Translations under genes and position numbers: made by a program
Assembly: GCA_938010435.1 (NCBI GenBank)
Contig: CALLUS010000013.1
Span: forward strand, 1 to 64,000
Source of the DNA: an uncultured Rhizobiaceae group bacterium
GTDB taxonomy: Bacteria; Pseudomonadota; Alphaproteobacteria; Rhizobiales; Rhizobiaceae
Reading direction: 5' to 3'
Length of the DNA: 64,000 nt
Shown: piece by piece, positions 35,844-44,944 of the stretch
Numbering within the stretch: position 1 is the stretch's first letter
Layout: each line of letters opens with the position of its first letter
Notes under the pieces: generated by a model
The model's input: the letters and a program-made list of their open reading frames with translations, nothing else
Databases searched by the model: none
What the model was told of the DNA's origin: nothing

Positions 35844-36308
35844 ATAATTTTGGCAATCGCCCTGTTGTTTACCACTTCGGCATTCGCAGAAATAGAAGCA
35901 GCCCGTGACCTGATGGACAAGGGAAAATTCGCAGAAGCCATGAAAGAATTGCGCCCGGCCGCCCGTTCTGGAAATGCTGACGCAGAAGAACTGATTGGCG
36001 TGATGTACGCCATGGGTTTGGGCGTCAAACGCGACGACCGTCGCGCCTTCGAATGGTACATGCGCTCATCCCTCAAAGGACACCCCGGTGCGCAATCTGG
36101 CGTGGGTTGGTACTATGAAGTCGGTCGCGGCATGGAAGCCCCCGACCTCGTGCGCGCCTACACATGGTACGTCCTAAGCGCCATAGGCGGCGACCCAGAC
36201 GCCGCCATCAGCCAAGAAGAAGTGGTGAAAAAAATGAGCAAAGACCAAATCGCAGCCGCGCACATTTTGATCGATGATTATCGGGTTTGGCTGTATCCGT
36301 TTCGTTGA
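35835..36308 (+). CDS. Exported SEL1-repeat protein
   Basis: 157 residues. A signal peptide (MRHIILAIALLFTTSAFA) is followed by three tetratricopeptide-like SEL1 repeats: ADAEELIGVMYAMGLGVKRD, AQSGVGWYYEVGRGMEAPD and a degenerate third. SEL1 proteins act as adaptors in periplasmic or membrane complexes. ATG 35835 is required for the signal peptide, and this places its start inside the first codons of the divergent peroxidase. Function unknown. Confidence 0.8.
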   Translation: MRHIILAIALLFTTSAFAEIEAARDLMDKGKFAEAMKELRPAARSGNADAEELIGVMYAMGLGVKRDDRRAFEWYMRSSLKGHPGAQSGVGWYYEVGRGMEAPDLVRAYTWYVLSAIGGDPDAAISQEEVVKKMSKDQIAAAHILIDDYRVWLYPFR

Positions 36309-36468
36309 AGGAGAGTACTCAAAGGTCGGCAATCAGCCCTTAGTTACCGATTGCGATTATATCGTTCGCAGAACATTATGATCAATGACTCTCGTTTTGA
36401 AGACACGCCTCAATCCATCAAATTTTGGAGTAACAAAACATTGGCTAATTTGGGGATCTTAAAATTCT

Positions 36469-39400
36469 CTACCATTTTTTAGAAATACTCAGTGATCCCC
36501 CATAGGCTTCGTAATCAGAATCGCCGATGCCATCGTAATGCCCACTGACAGTAAAGTTAAAACCGTTTGCTGTGGCAATGTCCAAACCAGCTTCAGTTCT
36601 ACCCCGCAGGCCTGTTCCTGCACGTGTATCAAGAGTTGCACCAGTATTGCGTTCTGCAAAGGTCCAGACACCCTCGAAAGAAAATTTCGGCGTAGCGATT
36701 ACACCATTCTCCAAGTCGAAGCTCTTTGTAAAACTTGGTCCAAACTCTAGAACACCCGTTTCATACGTAACGCCATCAACTGTAAAACCAAGACTGTCTG
36801 TGTAGGCTTGAGATACATCACGATAGTAATTAGCACGTAGTTCAGGACGTATGGTGATGTCATTCCAATCCATCTCTCCCACCAAGGCTGCAGAAGCAAG
36901 AATGCGGTCCGTGGTTACATTATCTGTAAATGTGCCTAGCGGAGATACATCAGTGTATGATTGGCCGAAAGATAAGCGCGCATCCAAATAGAGTGGATCA
37001 TACAATTTGGCTGTAATATATGGCCCCACCAGAAAACCATAACCGATTGCATTGGCATCAGAGCTGGTCGCTGAAGAGTTGGAATTATAGTCTGTCCAGT
37101 CAAACTGCGCTCCAACACCAACAAGTAAATTGGGTGTCACCAGATAGTCGGCACCGACATGAACAATGGCGAAGTCGCTTTGCCCGTCAGAAAGGTTCTG
37201 ATGGCCCACCGTGCCTTCAATCCACACGTCATAGCGCGGTAGAAACTCAGTGCTCGCATTTTCGTCATCTATTTTTGGAAAGCGCTCGGGGTTGATCAAA
37301 GCATACGTTTTGTCTGCCGGTTGAGGCTTACTAGTATCTTGGTCAAGGCGCTGGCGCGGAAAGTGCTCATTAGAACTCTTGAGTGAGGTTGGTTGCGTAA
37401 CTGCCAAACCTACGGCATCTGCAAGGCTAAGAGGGTTTGCGCGAATTTGCAGTTTGCCCTGCACCTGACGTGCTCGAGTTAAACTGAATGAGAAAGTGCC
37501 ACCGGTACGATCAATTACGGCGTCAATTGGGAGACCGGAATTTGTTATACTTGCTCCAAATACAGAGATTGAACCAGCACCATAAACGCGGCCAGCTAAC
37601 CGATCGAGACGACGTCCAATTTTGGGTTGATTTTGTAGAATAATGCGGGCGTTACTTTGCATCACATTGGCTATCAGTTGTTTGGCTTCTTGTATCGCAT
37701 CAACCAAAACTGAGACAGTGTTGGTTGCAGTACTGGCATTACCTGCATAATCTGTGAAAGCAGCTGCAGCGACAGATAGCTCAATGAGTTGCCCTCTCTT
37801 TTGAGGCGTCAACGTCGCTGTGAAACTTGTACCAGATCCTATAAGTATCGCTGTACCATTGCTGACCGTCAGATCACTCTGTTCAAACAGATTACCAGAT
37901 GCAGGTTCTGAAAGAGTGATGACTGCTGTGTAAGTACCTGAACCAGTATTGACCAAAGGACCCAAGGTAATCGTAGGGGACGTGCCATCAAAGGTCGTGC
38001 TTACCTGAGTAGCAGCGGTGTTATCATTGCCCGCTGCATCAGTGAAAGCTGCGGCGGCCACATCCAATGACACGATACCATCTGCAACGGGCATAATGGT
38101 CGCAGTGAAGCTGGTACCTGATCCAGTCAATGTCGCTGTACCATTGCTGACCGTCAGATCACTCTGTTCAAACAGATTACCAGATGGAAGCTCCGAAAGC
38201 GTAATAGCTGAAGTATAAGTGCCTGCGCCGGCATCAGAAAGTGTACCTAACGTAATCGTCGGCGGGGTATTATCAGGAATTATGCTCACTTGTGCAGCAG
38301 CCGTATTTTCAATATCCGCTGCATCCGTAAATGCACCCGCTGCCACATCCAATGTGAGCAAGCTGCCAAATGAGACCGGTGTCAGGGTTGCCACAAAACT
38401 TGTACCTGAGCCAGTCAAAGTGGCCGTACCGTTACCGACAGTCAGATCAGCAAGTTCAAACAAATCGCCAGACGCAGCTTCAGAAAGCGTGATAGCTGAA
38501 GTGAACGTACCGGAACCGGTATCAGTCAATGGGCCCAGTACAATCGTTGGAGCGTTTGTATCAACCAAAACTCCAACCGTTGATTCAACGGAGTTCAATG
38601 TAAGGTTTGCCGTGTTGCCCCCCAGGTCGCTGATTGCGCCACCATTTGGATTAATAGCACCAATCGAAATCCCGTCGTCGTCATTGTCTCCAGCTTGAAC
38701 TATATATTGGAAATGCATGAACGGCGTGGCAATTTGTGGCAGATAAATTGCCTGACGAACAGTACCGCCAATATTTATTGCCAGTTGTGGCGTGCCACCA
38801 GACACATCTGCTACAATGAGTTCGTTAAACACAACGAGAAACTCTAGCGGCTGTCCGACTACAAAGATTCCGTCCCAGGGGACAAGCACCTCAGTGACGA
38901 CAGGCGCAGTTTCGTCAAAGCGCGTAGATACTCCATTAGAAGCTGTGTTATCATTTCCAGTCAAATCGGTGAAAGTTGCCGCGGCTACATTCAATCTCAC
39001 GCGACCATCAGCGGCTGGTGTAATTGTCGCCGTAAAGCTCGTTCCGGAGCCTGTCAAAGCTGCTGTCCCGTTTCTGACCGTCAAGTCGGATTGTTCAAAC
39101 AGATTACCAGCAGCAGGCTCAGACAAAGTGATCGCAGACGTAAAGGTGCCAGCGCCCGTATCTGTCAAAGGACCCAAAGTTATCGTTGGGGCAATGGTGT
39201 CAACCAAGACACTTACTTGGGTCGCAGCAATGTTGTCATTGCCTGCAAAATCAGTGAATGATCCGGTTGGAACATCCAAAGTTAACAAACCGTCCCCTGC
39301 CGGTGTAATTGTTGCGATGTATGTCCTCGGTCCAGGTAAACTGATTGATCGTACGAGGGAGTTTGCCGTCCCATTTCCGACCACCAATTCAGCCAATTCA

Positions 39401-41523
39401 AGAACGTCAATTGAATCGCGTTCTGAGAGGGTGACGGTGGATGTGAATGTCCCCGTACCAGTCGCCGTCAGTGGTCCTAGGGTAACAGTTGGTGGAGTTG
39501 GATCAAAAAACGTGGCTACCTGACTTGCAGCTTGGTTGTCATTCACAGCAGCGTCGGTGAAGGTCCCCGCAGAAACATTCAAGCTCACAAACCCTTCTGC
39601 CGTCGGCGTGATTGTTGCCGTGAAGTCTGTACCAGATCCTGCAAGTGTTACCGAACCATTGCTTACTCTCAGATCACCCACTTCAAACAGATTACTAGAG
39701 GCAGGCTCTGACAACGTAATCGCCGATGTGAAGGTGCCAGAACCCGTATCAGTCAAAGGGCCCAATGTGATCGTTGGGGCCGTGCCATCAAAGAATGTAG
39801 CTACAATAACAGGAATTTGGTTGAGATTACCTGCTGCATCACTGAACGCCCCCGGCGGAGCAATAAACTGTATTGGTCCGTCTGATACAGGTGTAATTGT
39901 TGCCGTGAAACTCGTACCGGAACCGGTGAGGGAAAGGCTTCCTTGAGTGACTAAAAAGTCTGACTGTTCAAGCAGATTACCAGAGGCAGGTTCTGACAAT
40001 GTGATGGCAGATGTGAGGGTTCCAGAACCTGTATGCGTAAGCGAACCCAATGTGATCGTGGGTGGAGTACCGTCGAATGTCGCACTCACCTGAGTGGCGG
40101 CCGTATTGCCCTTGTTTGCAATATCGGTGAAAGCAGCAGCCGCAACGTCCAGTGTGACCAGGCCGTCAGCCGCTGGTGTAATTGTTGCTGTAAAACTCGT
40201 ACCGGAACCGGTCAATGTCGCAGCACCATTGCCGACGGTCAGGTCGGCCTGTTCAAACAGATTGCCGGATGCAGGCTCGGACAATGTAATGGCAGATGTG
40301 TAAGTACCGGAACCTGTCGCGGTCAGCGGGCCAAGTGTGATCGTTGGGACGGCTGTATCAACCAAAATACCCACCGTTGAACTAACGCCGTTCAGTGTCA
40401 GATCTAAATCATTGCCCGCAGCATCACGAAGTGTGCCACCGTTAAGGTTCAAAGACACGATCGTAATGCCATCCGGGTCATTATCACCCGCCTGGATCGT
40501 GTAGAAGAACGATCGGATACTGGTGAACGGCGCAGCACCTGATAGTGTGTCCAGATAACGAATTGTACCGCCGATGTTAACGGCTATTTGTGGTGCTCCG
40601 GTTACGCCAACACTCTCATCAAATTGTAGTTGTACCAACAATCGATTTCCAACGTCGAGTACGCCGGGAGCATTCGCAGTAACAAGTTCAATTGTTGGGG
40701 CCGTGCCATCGAATGTCGCACTCACCTGTGTTGCAGCAGTATTGTCGTTGCCCGCCGCATCGGTGAAGGTAGCGGCGGCAACATCCAATGTGACCAGACC
40801 GTCAGCTGCCGGTGTGATGGTCGCGGTGAAGCTCGTACCGGAACCGGTCAGCGCAGCAACACCATTGCCGACTGTCAGGTCGGCCTGTTCAAACAGGTTG
40901 CCGGAAGCAGGTTCTGACAATGTAATGTTAGATTCATATGTGCCAGAGCTTGTGAGGGTCAGAGGGCCAAGTGTGGCCGTTGGAGGTGTGAAATCTGTGA
41001 TGGATGGCGTGAAACTGGCGACTGTTCCAGTTGCACCCGTGACCGAATACAAGTAGCTCCGACCACGAAAGTCGAATGAGAGAACCATGCCTTCTTCTGC
41101 CGCAAAAGAGGCGCCATTAGCGCCCTCCTGCACCAGATTGGTGAACTCGGAGGCACTGCTGCCAGAAACACAACCACTCAAAAAGGCTGTGCTGACCGGA
41201 GGTACCGAATTGTTGATTAATCCCCCGACCCAAAAGCCACCCGCAGGTGCAGAGAAGCCGGCTGGGGTCGTAGCGGTGTTTGCCACCGTAATGCCGCCAA
41301 AGTTATTTAATGCTGAGGAAACAACGTTAATTCCACAGCTTCCAAAATTGGGTGAATGGAGAAAATTGTTATCCAAGGCCCGCGCATCTGATGCAAAACT
41401 CGCTTGCGCAGCCAAACAAATGGCGAGCACTTTGGCGGATGGCGCTTTGCCAAGAATTGATTTTGTTTTCCGCAGGAGCTTTTCAGCCCAGTTCGACGCT
41501 TTGCAATTTCCAACCATGTTCAT
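36469..41523 (-). CDS. Giant autotransporter-type surface protein with Ig-like repeats
   Basis: 1684 residues. An extended N-terminal signal region (basic start, hydrophobic core AKVLAICLAAQASFA near 30-45) leads to a unique head (50-180) with two cysteines. Nine repeats of about 82 residues (TITLGPLTDTGSGTFTSA, LSEPASGNLFEQ, LTGSGTSFTATITP) follow, interrupted by two longer Ig-like units (TIQAGDNDPDGITI; VQAGDNDDDGISIG). A linker region (QEAKQLIANVMQSNARI) leads into a C-terminal 12-strand autotransporter barrel of about 270 residues ending SLSISKKW. Such proteins are type V secreted adhesins with calcium or glycan binding Ig stalks. The start is ATG 41523 or 41517. It lies downstream of a membrane LytTR regulator on the same strand. 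Confidence 0.88.
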   Translation of the reverse strand: MNMVGNCKASNWAEKLLRKTKSILGKAPSAKVLAICLAAQASFASDARALDNNFLHSPNFGSCGINVVSSALNNFGGITVANTATTPAGFSAPAGGFWVGGLINNSVPPVSTAFLSGCVSGSSASEFTNLVQEGANGASFAAEEGMVLSFDFRGRSYLYSVTGATGTVASFTPSITDFTPPTATLGPLTLTSSGTYESNITLSEPASGNLFEQADLTVGNGVAALTGSGTSFTATITPAADGLVTLDVAAATFTDAAGNDNTAATQVSATFDGTAPTIELVTANAPGVLDVGNRLLVQLQFDESVGVTGAPQIAVNIGGTIRYLDTLSGAAPFTSIRSFFYTIQAGDNDPDGITIVSLNLNGGTLRDAAGNDLDLTLNGVSSTVGILVDTAVPTITLGPLTATGSGTYTSAITLSEPASGNLFEQADLTVGNGAATLTGSGTSFTATITPAADGLVTLDVAAAAFTDIANKGNTAATQVSATFDGTPPTITLGSLTHTGSGTLTSAITLSEPASGNLLEQSDFLVTQGSLSLTGSGTSFTATITPVSDGPIQFIAPPGAFSDAAGNLNQIPVIVATFFDGTAPTITLGPLTDTGSGTFTSAITLSEPASSNLFEVGDLRVSNGSVTLAGSGTDFTATITPTAEGFVSLNVSAGTFTDAAVNDNQAASQVATFFDPTPPTVTLGPLTATGTGTFTSTVTLSERDSIDVLELAELVVGNGTANSLVRSISLPGPRTYIATITPAGDGLLTLDVPTGSFTDFAGNDNIAATQVSVLVDTIAPTITLGPLTDTGAGTFTSAITLSEPAAGNLFEQSDLTVRNGTAALTGSGTSFTATITPAADGRVRLNVAAATFTDLTGNDNTASNGVSTRFDETAPVVTEVLVPWDGIFVVGQPLEFLVVFNELIVADVSGGTPQLAINIGGTVRQAIYLPQIATPFMHFQYIVQAGDNDDDGISIGAINPNGGAISDLGGNTANLTLNSVESTVGVLVDTNAPTIVLGPLTDTGSGTFTSAITLSEAASGDLFELADLTVGNGTATLTGSGTSFVATLTPVSFGSLLTLDVAAGAFTDAADIENTAAAQVSIIPDNTPPTITLGTLSDAGAGTYTSAITLSELPSGNLFEQSDLTVSNGTATLTGSGTSFTATIMPVADGIVSLDVAAAAFTDAAGNDNTAATQVSTTFDGTSPTITLGPLVNTGSGTYTAVITLSEPASGNLFEQSDLTVSNGTAILIGSGTSFTATLTPQKRGQLIELSVAAAAFTDYAGNASTATNTVSVLVDAIQEAKQLIANVMQSNARIILQNQPKIGRRLDRLAGRVYGAGSISVFGASITNSGLPIDAVIDRTGGTFSFSLTRARQVQGKLQIRANPLSLADAVGLAVTQPTSLKSSNEHFPRQRLDQDTSKPQPADKTYALINPERFPKIDDENASTEFLPRYDVWIEGTVGHQNLSDGQSDFAIVHVGADYLVTPNLLVGVGAQFDWTDYNSNSSATSSDANAIGYGFLVGPYITAKLYDPLYLDARLSFGQSYTDVSPLGTFTDNVTTDRILASAALVGEMDWNDITIRPELRANYYRDVSQAYTDSLGFTVDGVTYETGVLEFGPSFTKSFDLENGVIATPKFSFEGVWTFAERNTGATLDTRAGTGLRGRTEAGLDIATANGFNFTVSGHYDGIGDSDYEAYGGSLSISKKW
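37700..40986 (-). repeat. In-frame tandem Ig-like repeats of the autotransporter
   Basis: Nine units of about 246 bases plus two divergent units of about 300 bases code for the stalk. Segments such as TTGTTCAAACAGATTACCAG recur almost unchanged among units, so the DNA repeats are recent enough to recombine and change stalk length. Confidence 0.85.
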
Positions 41524-41840
41524 ACCCGCCCCATCAATTTACATTGAATGCCCAAAATACAATTGAGGGTTCGGCATATTTTCTGAAGAATCCGACGAGC
41601 CACCCAATCCAGTTGGCCCAAAAAGCACGGCATAAATTAACGGTGCAATAATCGATCAGGTGACCGAACGCTTATGTCGCGAATTGGTACGGATTTGTTT
41701 TCAAATGGTCGCTTGCACTCTAAAAAATCTGATTTAGAGCCTGATTGATGGTCCAAAAAGGGCTGTTCTCTTGGTCACAAACCACTGCTAGATTCTTCAT
41801 TTGAATGATAAGCAGGCGCCCTCATGTCTCTACAGACGGT
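41524..41840. other. Intergenic region upstream of the autotransporter gene
   Basis: About 317 bases between the LytTR regulator stop and the autotransporter start, AT-rich. It should hold the autotransporter promoter. I see no clear operator, RNA or coding sequence. Confidence 0.4.
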
Positions 41841-42638
41841 CTATTCTGGGAACTCCAGATACGACCTTAAAGTCTTTTCCATCTCCCGACTGATGGAAAA
41901 TTCATTTCCCTCCGGATCAACAAAAAAACGATTGCGCCCTCGCCGACGTAGTTCAACGACCCTTGATTTATGAACCCACCTGGACCGGTGAACCAACCAT
42001 CCGGTATTTTCGTCCAAACACTCCATTGCGTTCTTAATCGACATACGCACGAGAGCCGATCCGTTTGCCGTCATGACTTGAAGATAGGGAGTTTGGGCTT
42101 CCAGTTGAACGATCTTTCCCCGCACATTCTCGGGCAATAAAGTTTGCAACGGATCAAGTTCTTTGGTTTTAGTGCGTCGATAAATCGAGGTGAGTGGGTC
42201 TTCTCCAAACACCCGTTCCAGATTGGTTCGAAATATGACGCAGAATGTCAACACACCAATAACGCCGGTAAACATGCTCGACACAAGATAATTTGTTATC
42301 AAAGAAACGCTGGTTTCTTCTGATACAAGCAAGAAAGTCGCCGTGGTTTCAATGAGCAGCAGGAATGATACCAAAATCAACGTTTGCCAAAACCAAGGAA
42401 GATGACCCGTTAATCTTGAGGAAAACAGATAGGGGAGTAAAAAGTAAAACCCAACATAATACAGAAGCCCTCCCGCTGTGGCCGCGGTGAATCTTTCACC
42501 ATTGGTTGACGAAGGAAGCACTTGACCAACATCGAGCCACCCATAGAGCAAAAAAATAACAACAAAGATTGAAATCGTTATGGGATTCAACATAAAGCGA
42601 GTTCTGATTTCTCGCGCTTTTTCAATATTGATTTGCAT
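41841..42638 (-). CDS. Membrane-bound LytTR-family transcriptional regulator
   Basis: 265 residues. Four membrane segments (about 18-38, 52-72, 83-105, 113-140) are followed by a LytTR DNA-binding domain (about 165-260) with LQVMTANGSALVRMSIKNAM, HRSRWVHKSRVVELRRRGRN and FSISREMEKTLRSYL. The membrane-LytTR layout without a receiver suggests direct control by a membrane signal. It is immediately upstream of the autotransporter on the same strand and may regulate it. A short inverted repeat GCAACA-CAAA-TGTTGC lies about 110 bases upstream and may be its own operator. Confidence 0.88.
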   Translation of the reverse strand: MQINIEKAREIRTRFMLNPITISIFVVIFLLYGWLDVGQVLPSSTNGERFTAATAGGLLYYVGFYFLLPYLFSSRLTGHLPWFWQTLILVSFLLLIETTATFLLVSEETSVSLITNYLVSSMFTGVIGVLTFCVIFRTNLERVFGEDPLTSIYRRTKTKELDPLQTLLPENVRGKIVQLEAQTPYLQVMTANGSALVRMSIKNAMECLDENTGWLVHRSRWVHKSRVVELRRRGRNRFFVDPEGNEFSISREMEKTLRSYLEFPE

Positions 42639-43168
42639 TGCGCTTCTCGTATTTACGATGCGTTTGATTACGACAAAACCCTAGAAATGAGATACGCCTA
42701 CAATACGGTATCGCAAGACGTGGTTCGTTTAATCGCAAACTGGTCATTTGCAACACAAATGTTGCGAATTGTCCGCAGATTGTCACCCAACGGTCTGCTC
42801 AGTTTCAACCAGAATGAATCCAAAATCAAAACCGGGCCAAATTTCAATACCCAATCAATTGAATGAATAACGTGGTCTCTCGATTTGACAGTGAGGTTCT
42901 TGACCGCACTTGTTTCAAAATACGTATTATCAGTTCGTTCAAACATTGCTTTTTGAGTAATTTGTGTGAGTGACAGTCTTTCAATTTAAAAGAGCGCGTT
43001 TTGCCAATACCCCCTAATTTCCGTATTAGCATCGGTTTGACCAGTTATTGTTTAACTGCGAGTGGTCTGAGTGCAGTACACTCTAGTGCTTCTATTGGTA
43101 TTAGACGTTCCTTCGAAACATGTCGCACAAAGAACACCAACAAAAGGCACTCCGAGTTACTTCGTCCG
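42639..43168. other. Intergenic region between LytTR gene and decayed IS element
   Basis: About 530 bases, AT-rich, with no convincing gene in either strand. The only structure noted is the inverted repeat GCAACA-N4-TGTTGC near 42749-42764. The open frames here lack start signals and family features. Confidence 0.4.
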
Positions 43169-43184
43169 GAGGCTGTGTGGAAAG
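43169..43184 (+). repeat. Left terminal inverted repeat of IS1182-like element
   Basis: GAGGCTGTGTGGAAAG, 15 of 16 positions matching the right end after reverse complement. Confidence 0.8.
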
Positions 43185-43252
43185 TCAGCCGTTGCGGATC
43201 CTTTTTCTTGGAGTTGCGGTTTTGGCTGGATTTGGGGTGTGTATGTCCGAAT

Positions 43253-44784
43253 TTAACGTCCTAACAGTCGGTTTTGATAAGGTAACTGGTTTAGAGGGCG
43301 AACAAGGTCCGTCAGGCCTTCATCGCTTGGATGAAGGTCGGTATGCCAATGATATTTCACTCTGGTCATATTGTAGGCAAGGACGTGCAACGCCATTTCT
43401 GTCGTAACATTTTTCAACCGCCTCATCTTGAAGTGTGTGTTGCCCATCCATGCTTTGATAGTTCCATAAGGATGTTCAACAGTCATCGAGCGCAATGCCA
43501 ATTTTGATGGATCATCATCGATACGTTGCTGCATACGTTCCAGAACATCTTCATGCTTCCAGCGACGAATACGCCGCTCTTTGGACGGTGTGCATCTGTC
43601 TTTGATCACACAGCCTGCACAGAAACTGCTGTAATACAGGCGCTGCACTTTTCCATCCAGTTCAGAGGTCAAATGCTCGCCAACAGAACAAACATAGACA
43701 TCCTTATTGGTCACATAGACAAAGTCAGCCCGATCAAAACGCCCCCGTGCCGCTGCACCTGAAGTCACGGGTTTGGAAACTGTGGCGGTGATGTCCGCCG
43801 TTTCGCAGGTAAGTATCTCTTCACTTTTGAAGTAACCTTTATCAGCAATGGCCTCGATCTTATCCACTCCCATCGTTTTACGGGCTGCAATTGCCATGGA
43901 GGACAGGCATCCCGATCATATCCAAAGGTCGTCACCTCATGGGCAACGATGAGATGATGTTTGGCCTCGACCGCTGTTTGCACGTTGTAGCCAATAACCT
44001 TCGGTATTCGAGGCGTTGTCATCATGGGTTTTGCATCAGGATCGCTCAATGAGACCTGCGTTTCGCCCGTTACATCCATACGCTTTTCAATTGATTGATA
44101 GCGTCCCGCTTCCTTGTGCAGGTGAGCCAGCTTTCTGCTGGCGCGAACAACTTGCGATGTGGGACAGTTGAGCCGGTCTTCGCAAGCGCCTCATCAGCCC
44201 TATCCAATTCCATCAGATAGCGTTCGATGGCTTTGTCGATCTCACCAAGCTTCTGTTTCAGCTTGCCACGCGTATAGCTTCTAGCCTTCGAATTGACCGC
44301 CTTAAACTTGCAACCATCCGCTGCCTGGCAGGCAATTACGAAGCAAATGCCGAGAGGGGATAGCGATGACATCGCTGTCCAGCAGTTTGATATCCCGGCA
44401 CAGCGTAACAAACTGCTGACACACCTTGCGGATGGCAAGACCGTTGTCTTTGCGAAAGTCAGCAATTGTTTTGAAGTCTGGTTTCAGCCGACCAGTCAAC
44501 CAGATCAGTTCAAGACTGCGACCGCATTCACGTTCCAAACGCCGCGATGATTGAATTTGATTGAGATACCCGTACAAATAAACCCCGAGCATGAGAGCAA
44601 GATGGTAACCGGGGCGACCAGTTACTTCAGGTTCGACAACGAACCCAAGCGATCCCAAATCGAGCATCTCAATAAACGCATCAATCACGCGGACCGGACT
44701 ATCATCCTCAACATAATCATCAAGACAATCAGGCAGCAGCGTAACCTGGTCTCGGCCAATACCTTCGATAAACCGCTTCATCAC
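43253..44784 (-). pseudogene. IS1182-family transposase, frameshifted
   Basis: The coding information runs through at least four fragments in changing frames: 44784-about 44350 (start MMKRFIEGIGRDQVTLLPDC, DUF772-type N-terminal domain with GRPGYHLALMLGVYLYGYLN), about 44350-44085 (KLKQKLGEIDKAIERYLMEL), 44079-about 43905 (VTGETQVSLSDPDAKPMM with the first catalytic Asp region) and 43897-43253 (IADKGYFKSEEI, then CVIKDRCTPSKERRIRRW and RSMTVEHPYGTIKAWMG with the catalytic Glu). Three frameshifts are needed to join them, so no full transposase can be made. Confidence 0.88.
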
Positions 44785-44836
44785 AAAGTCTCCGATTTAA
44801 TCGAGGAAATTATATCATAATCACAAGGTCGGCGCT

Positions 44837-44852
44837 CTTTTCACACAGCCTC
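44837..44852 (-). repeat. Right terminal inverted repeat of IS1182-like element
   Basis: Reads GAGGCTGTGTGAAAAG on the minus strand, the partner of 43169-43184. Confidence 0.8.
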
Positions 44853-44889
44853 TCGGCTCACCTGCCATCAAGCAGAATTCGATTTGCAC

Positions 44890-44917
44890 AAAAAAGCCCC
44901 GCCAAAGCAGGGCTTTT
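44890..44917 (-). terminator. Terminator of the TRAP/monooxygenase operon
   Basis: On the minus strand AAAAGCCCTGC and GCGGGGCTTTTTT form a stem around TTTG, followed by T. It lies 28 bases after the dctP stop and closes the six-gene operon. Confidence 0.9.
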
Positions 44918-44944
44918 CGATTTCTAATGCTTGAGCAAAGAACC

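Larger units (their letters stand above)
43169..44852 (-). mobile_element. Decayed IS1182-family insertion sequence
   Basis: About 1.68 kb bounded by imperfect terminal inverted repeats: GAGGCTGTGTGGAAAG at 43169-43184 and its partner at 44837-44852 (reading GAGGCTGTGTGAAAAG on the minus strand). Inside is a transposase broken in several places. No clear target-site duplication is visible next to the ends (TCCG left, TCGG right). It separates the adhesin region from the TRAP operon and is not likely to move by itself. Confidence 0.85.

Noticed and set aside
38219-39946. Long plus-strand open frames opposite the autotransporter (38219-38698, 38792-39523, 39536-39946)
   Set aside because: They are mirror frames of the repeated minus-strand coding units, kept open by the same repeated codons. 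Their composition is repetitive and they have no ribosome sites.
37700-40986. CRISPR-like regular repeats
   Set aside because: The repeats are in-frame protein repeats of about 246 bases without short conserved repeats and unique spacers. No cas genes are present, and the same applies to the RTX gene.
42633-42866. 77-residue plus-strand frame next to the LytTR gene
   Set aside because: It overlaps the LytTR start, has no ribosome site and no recognisable features.
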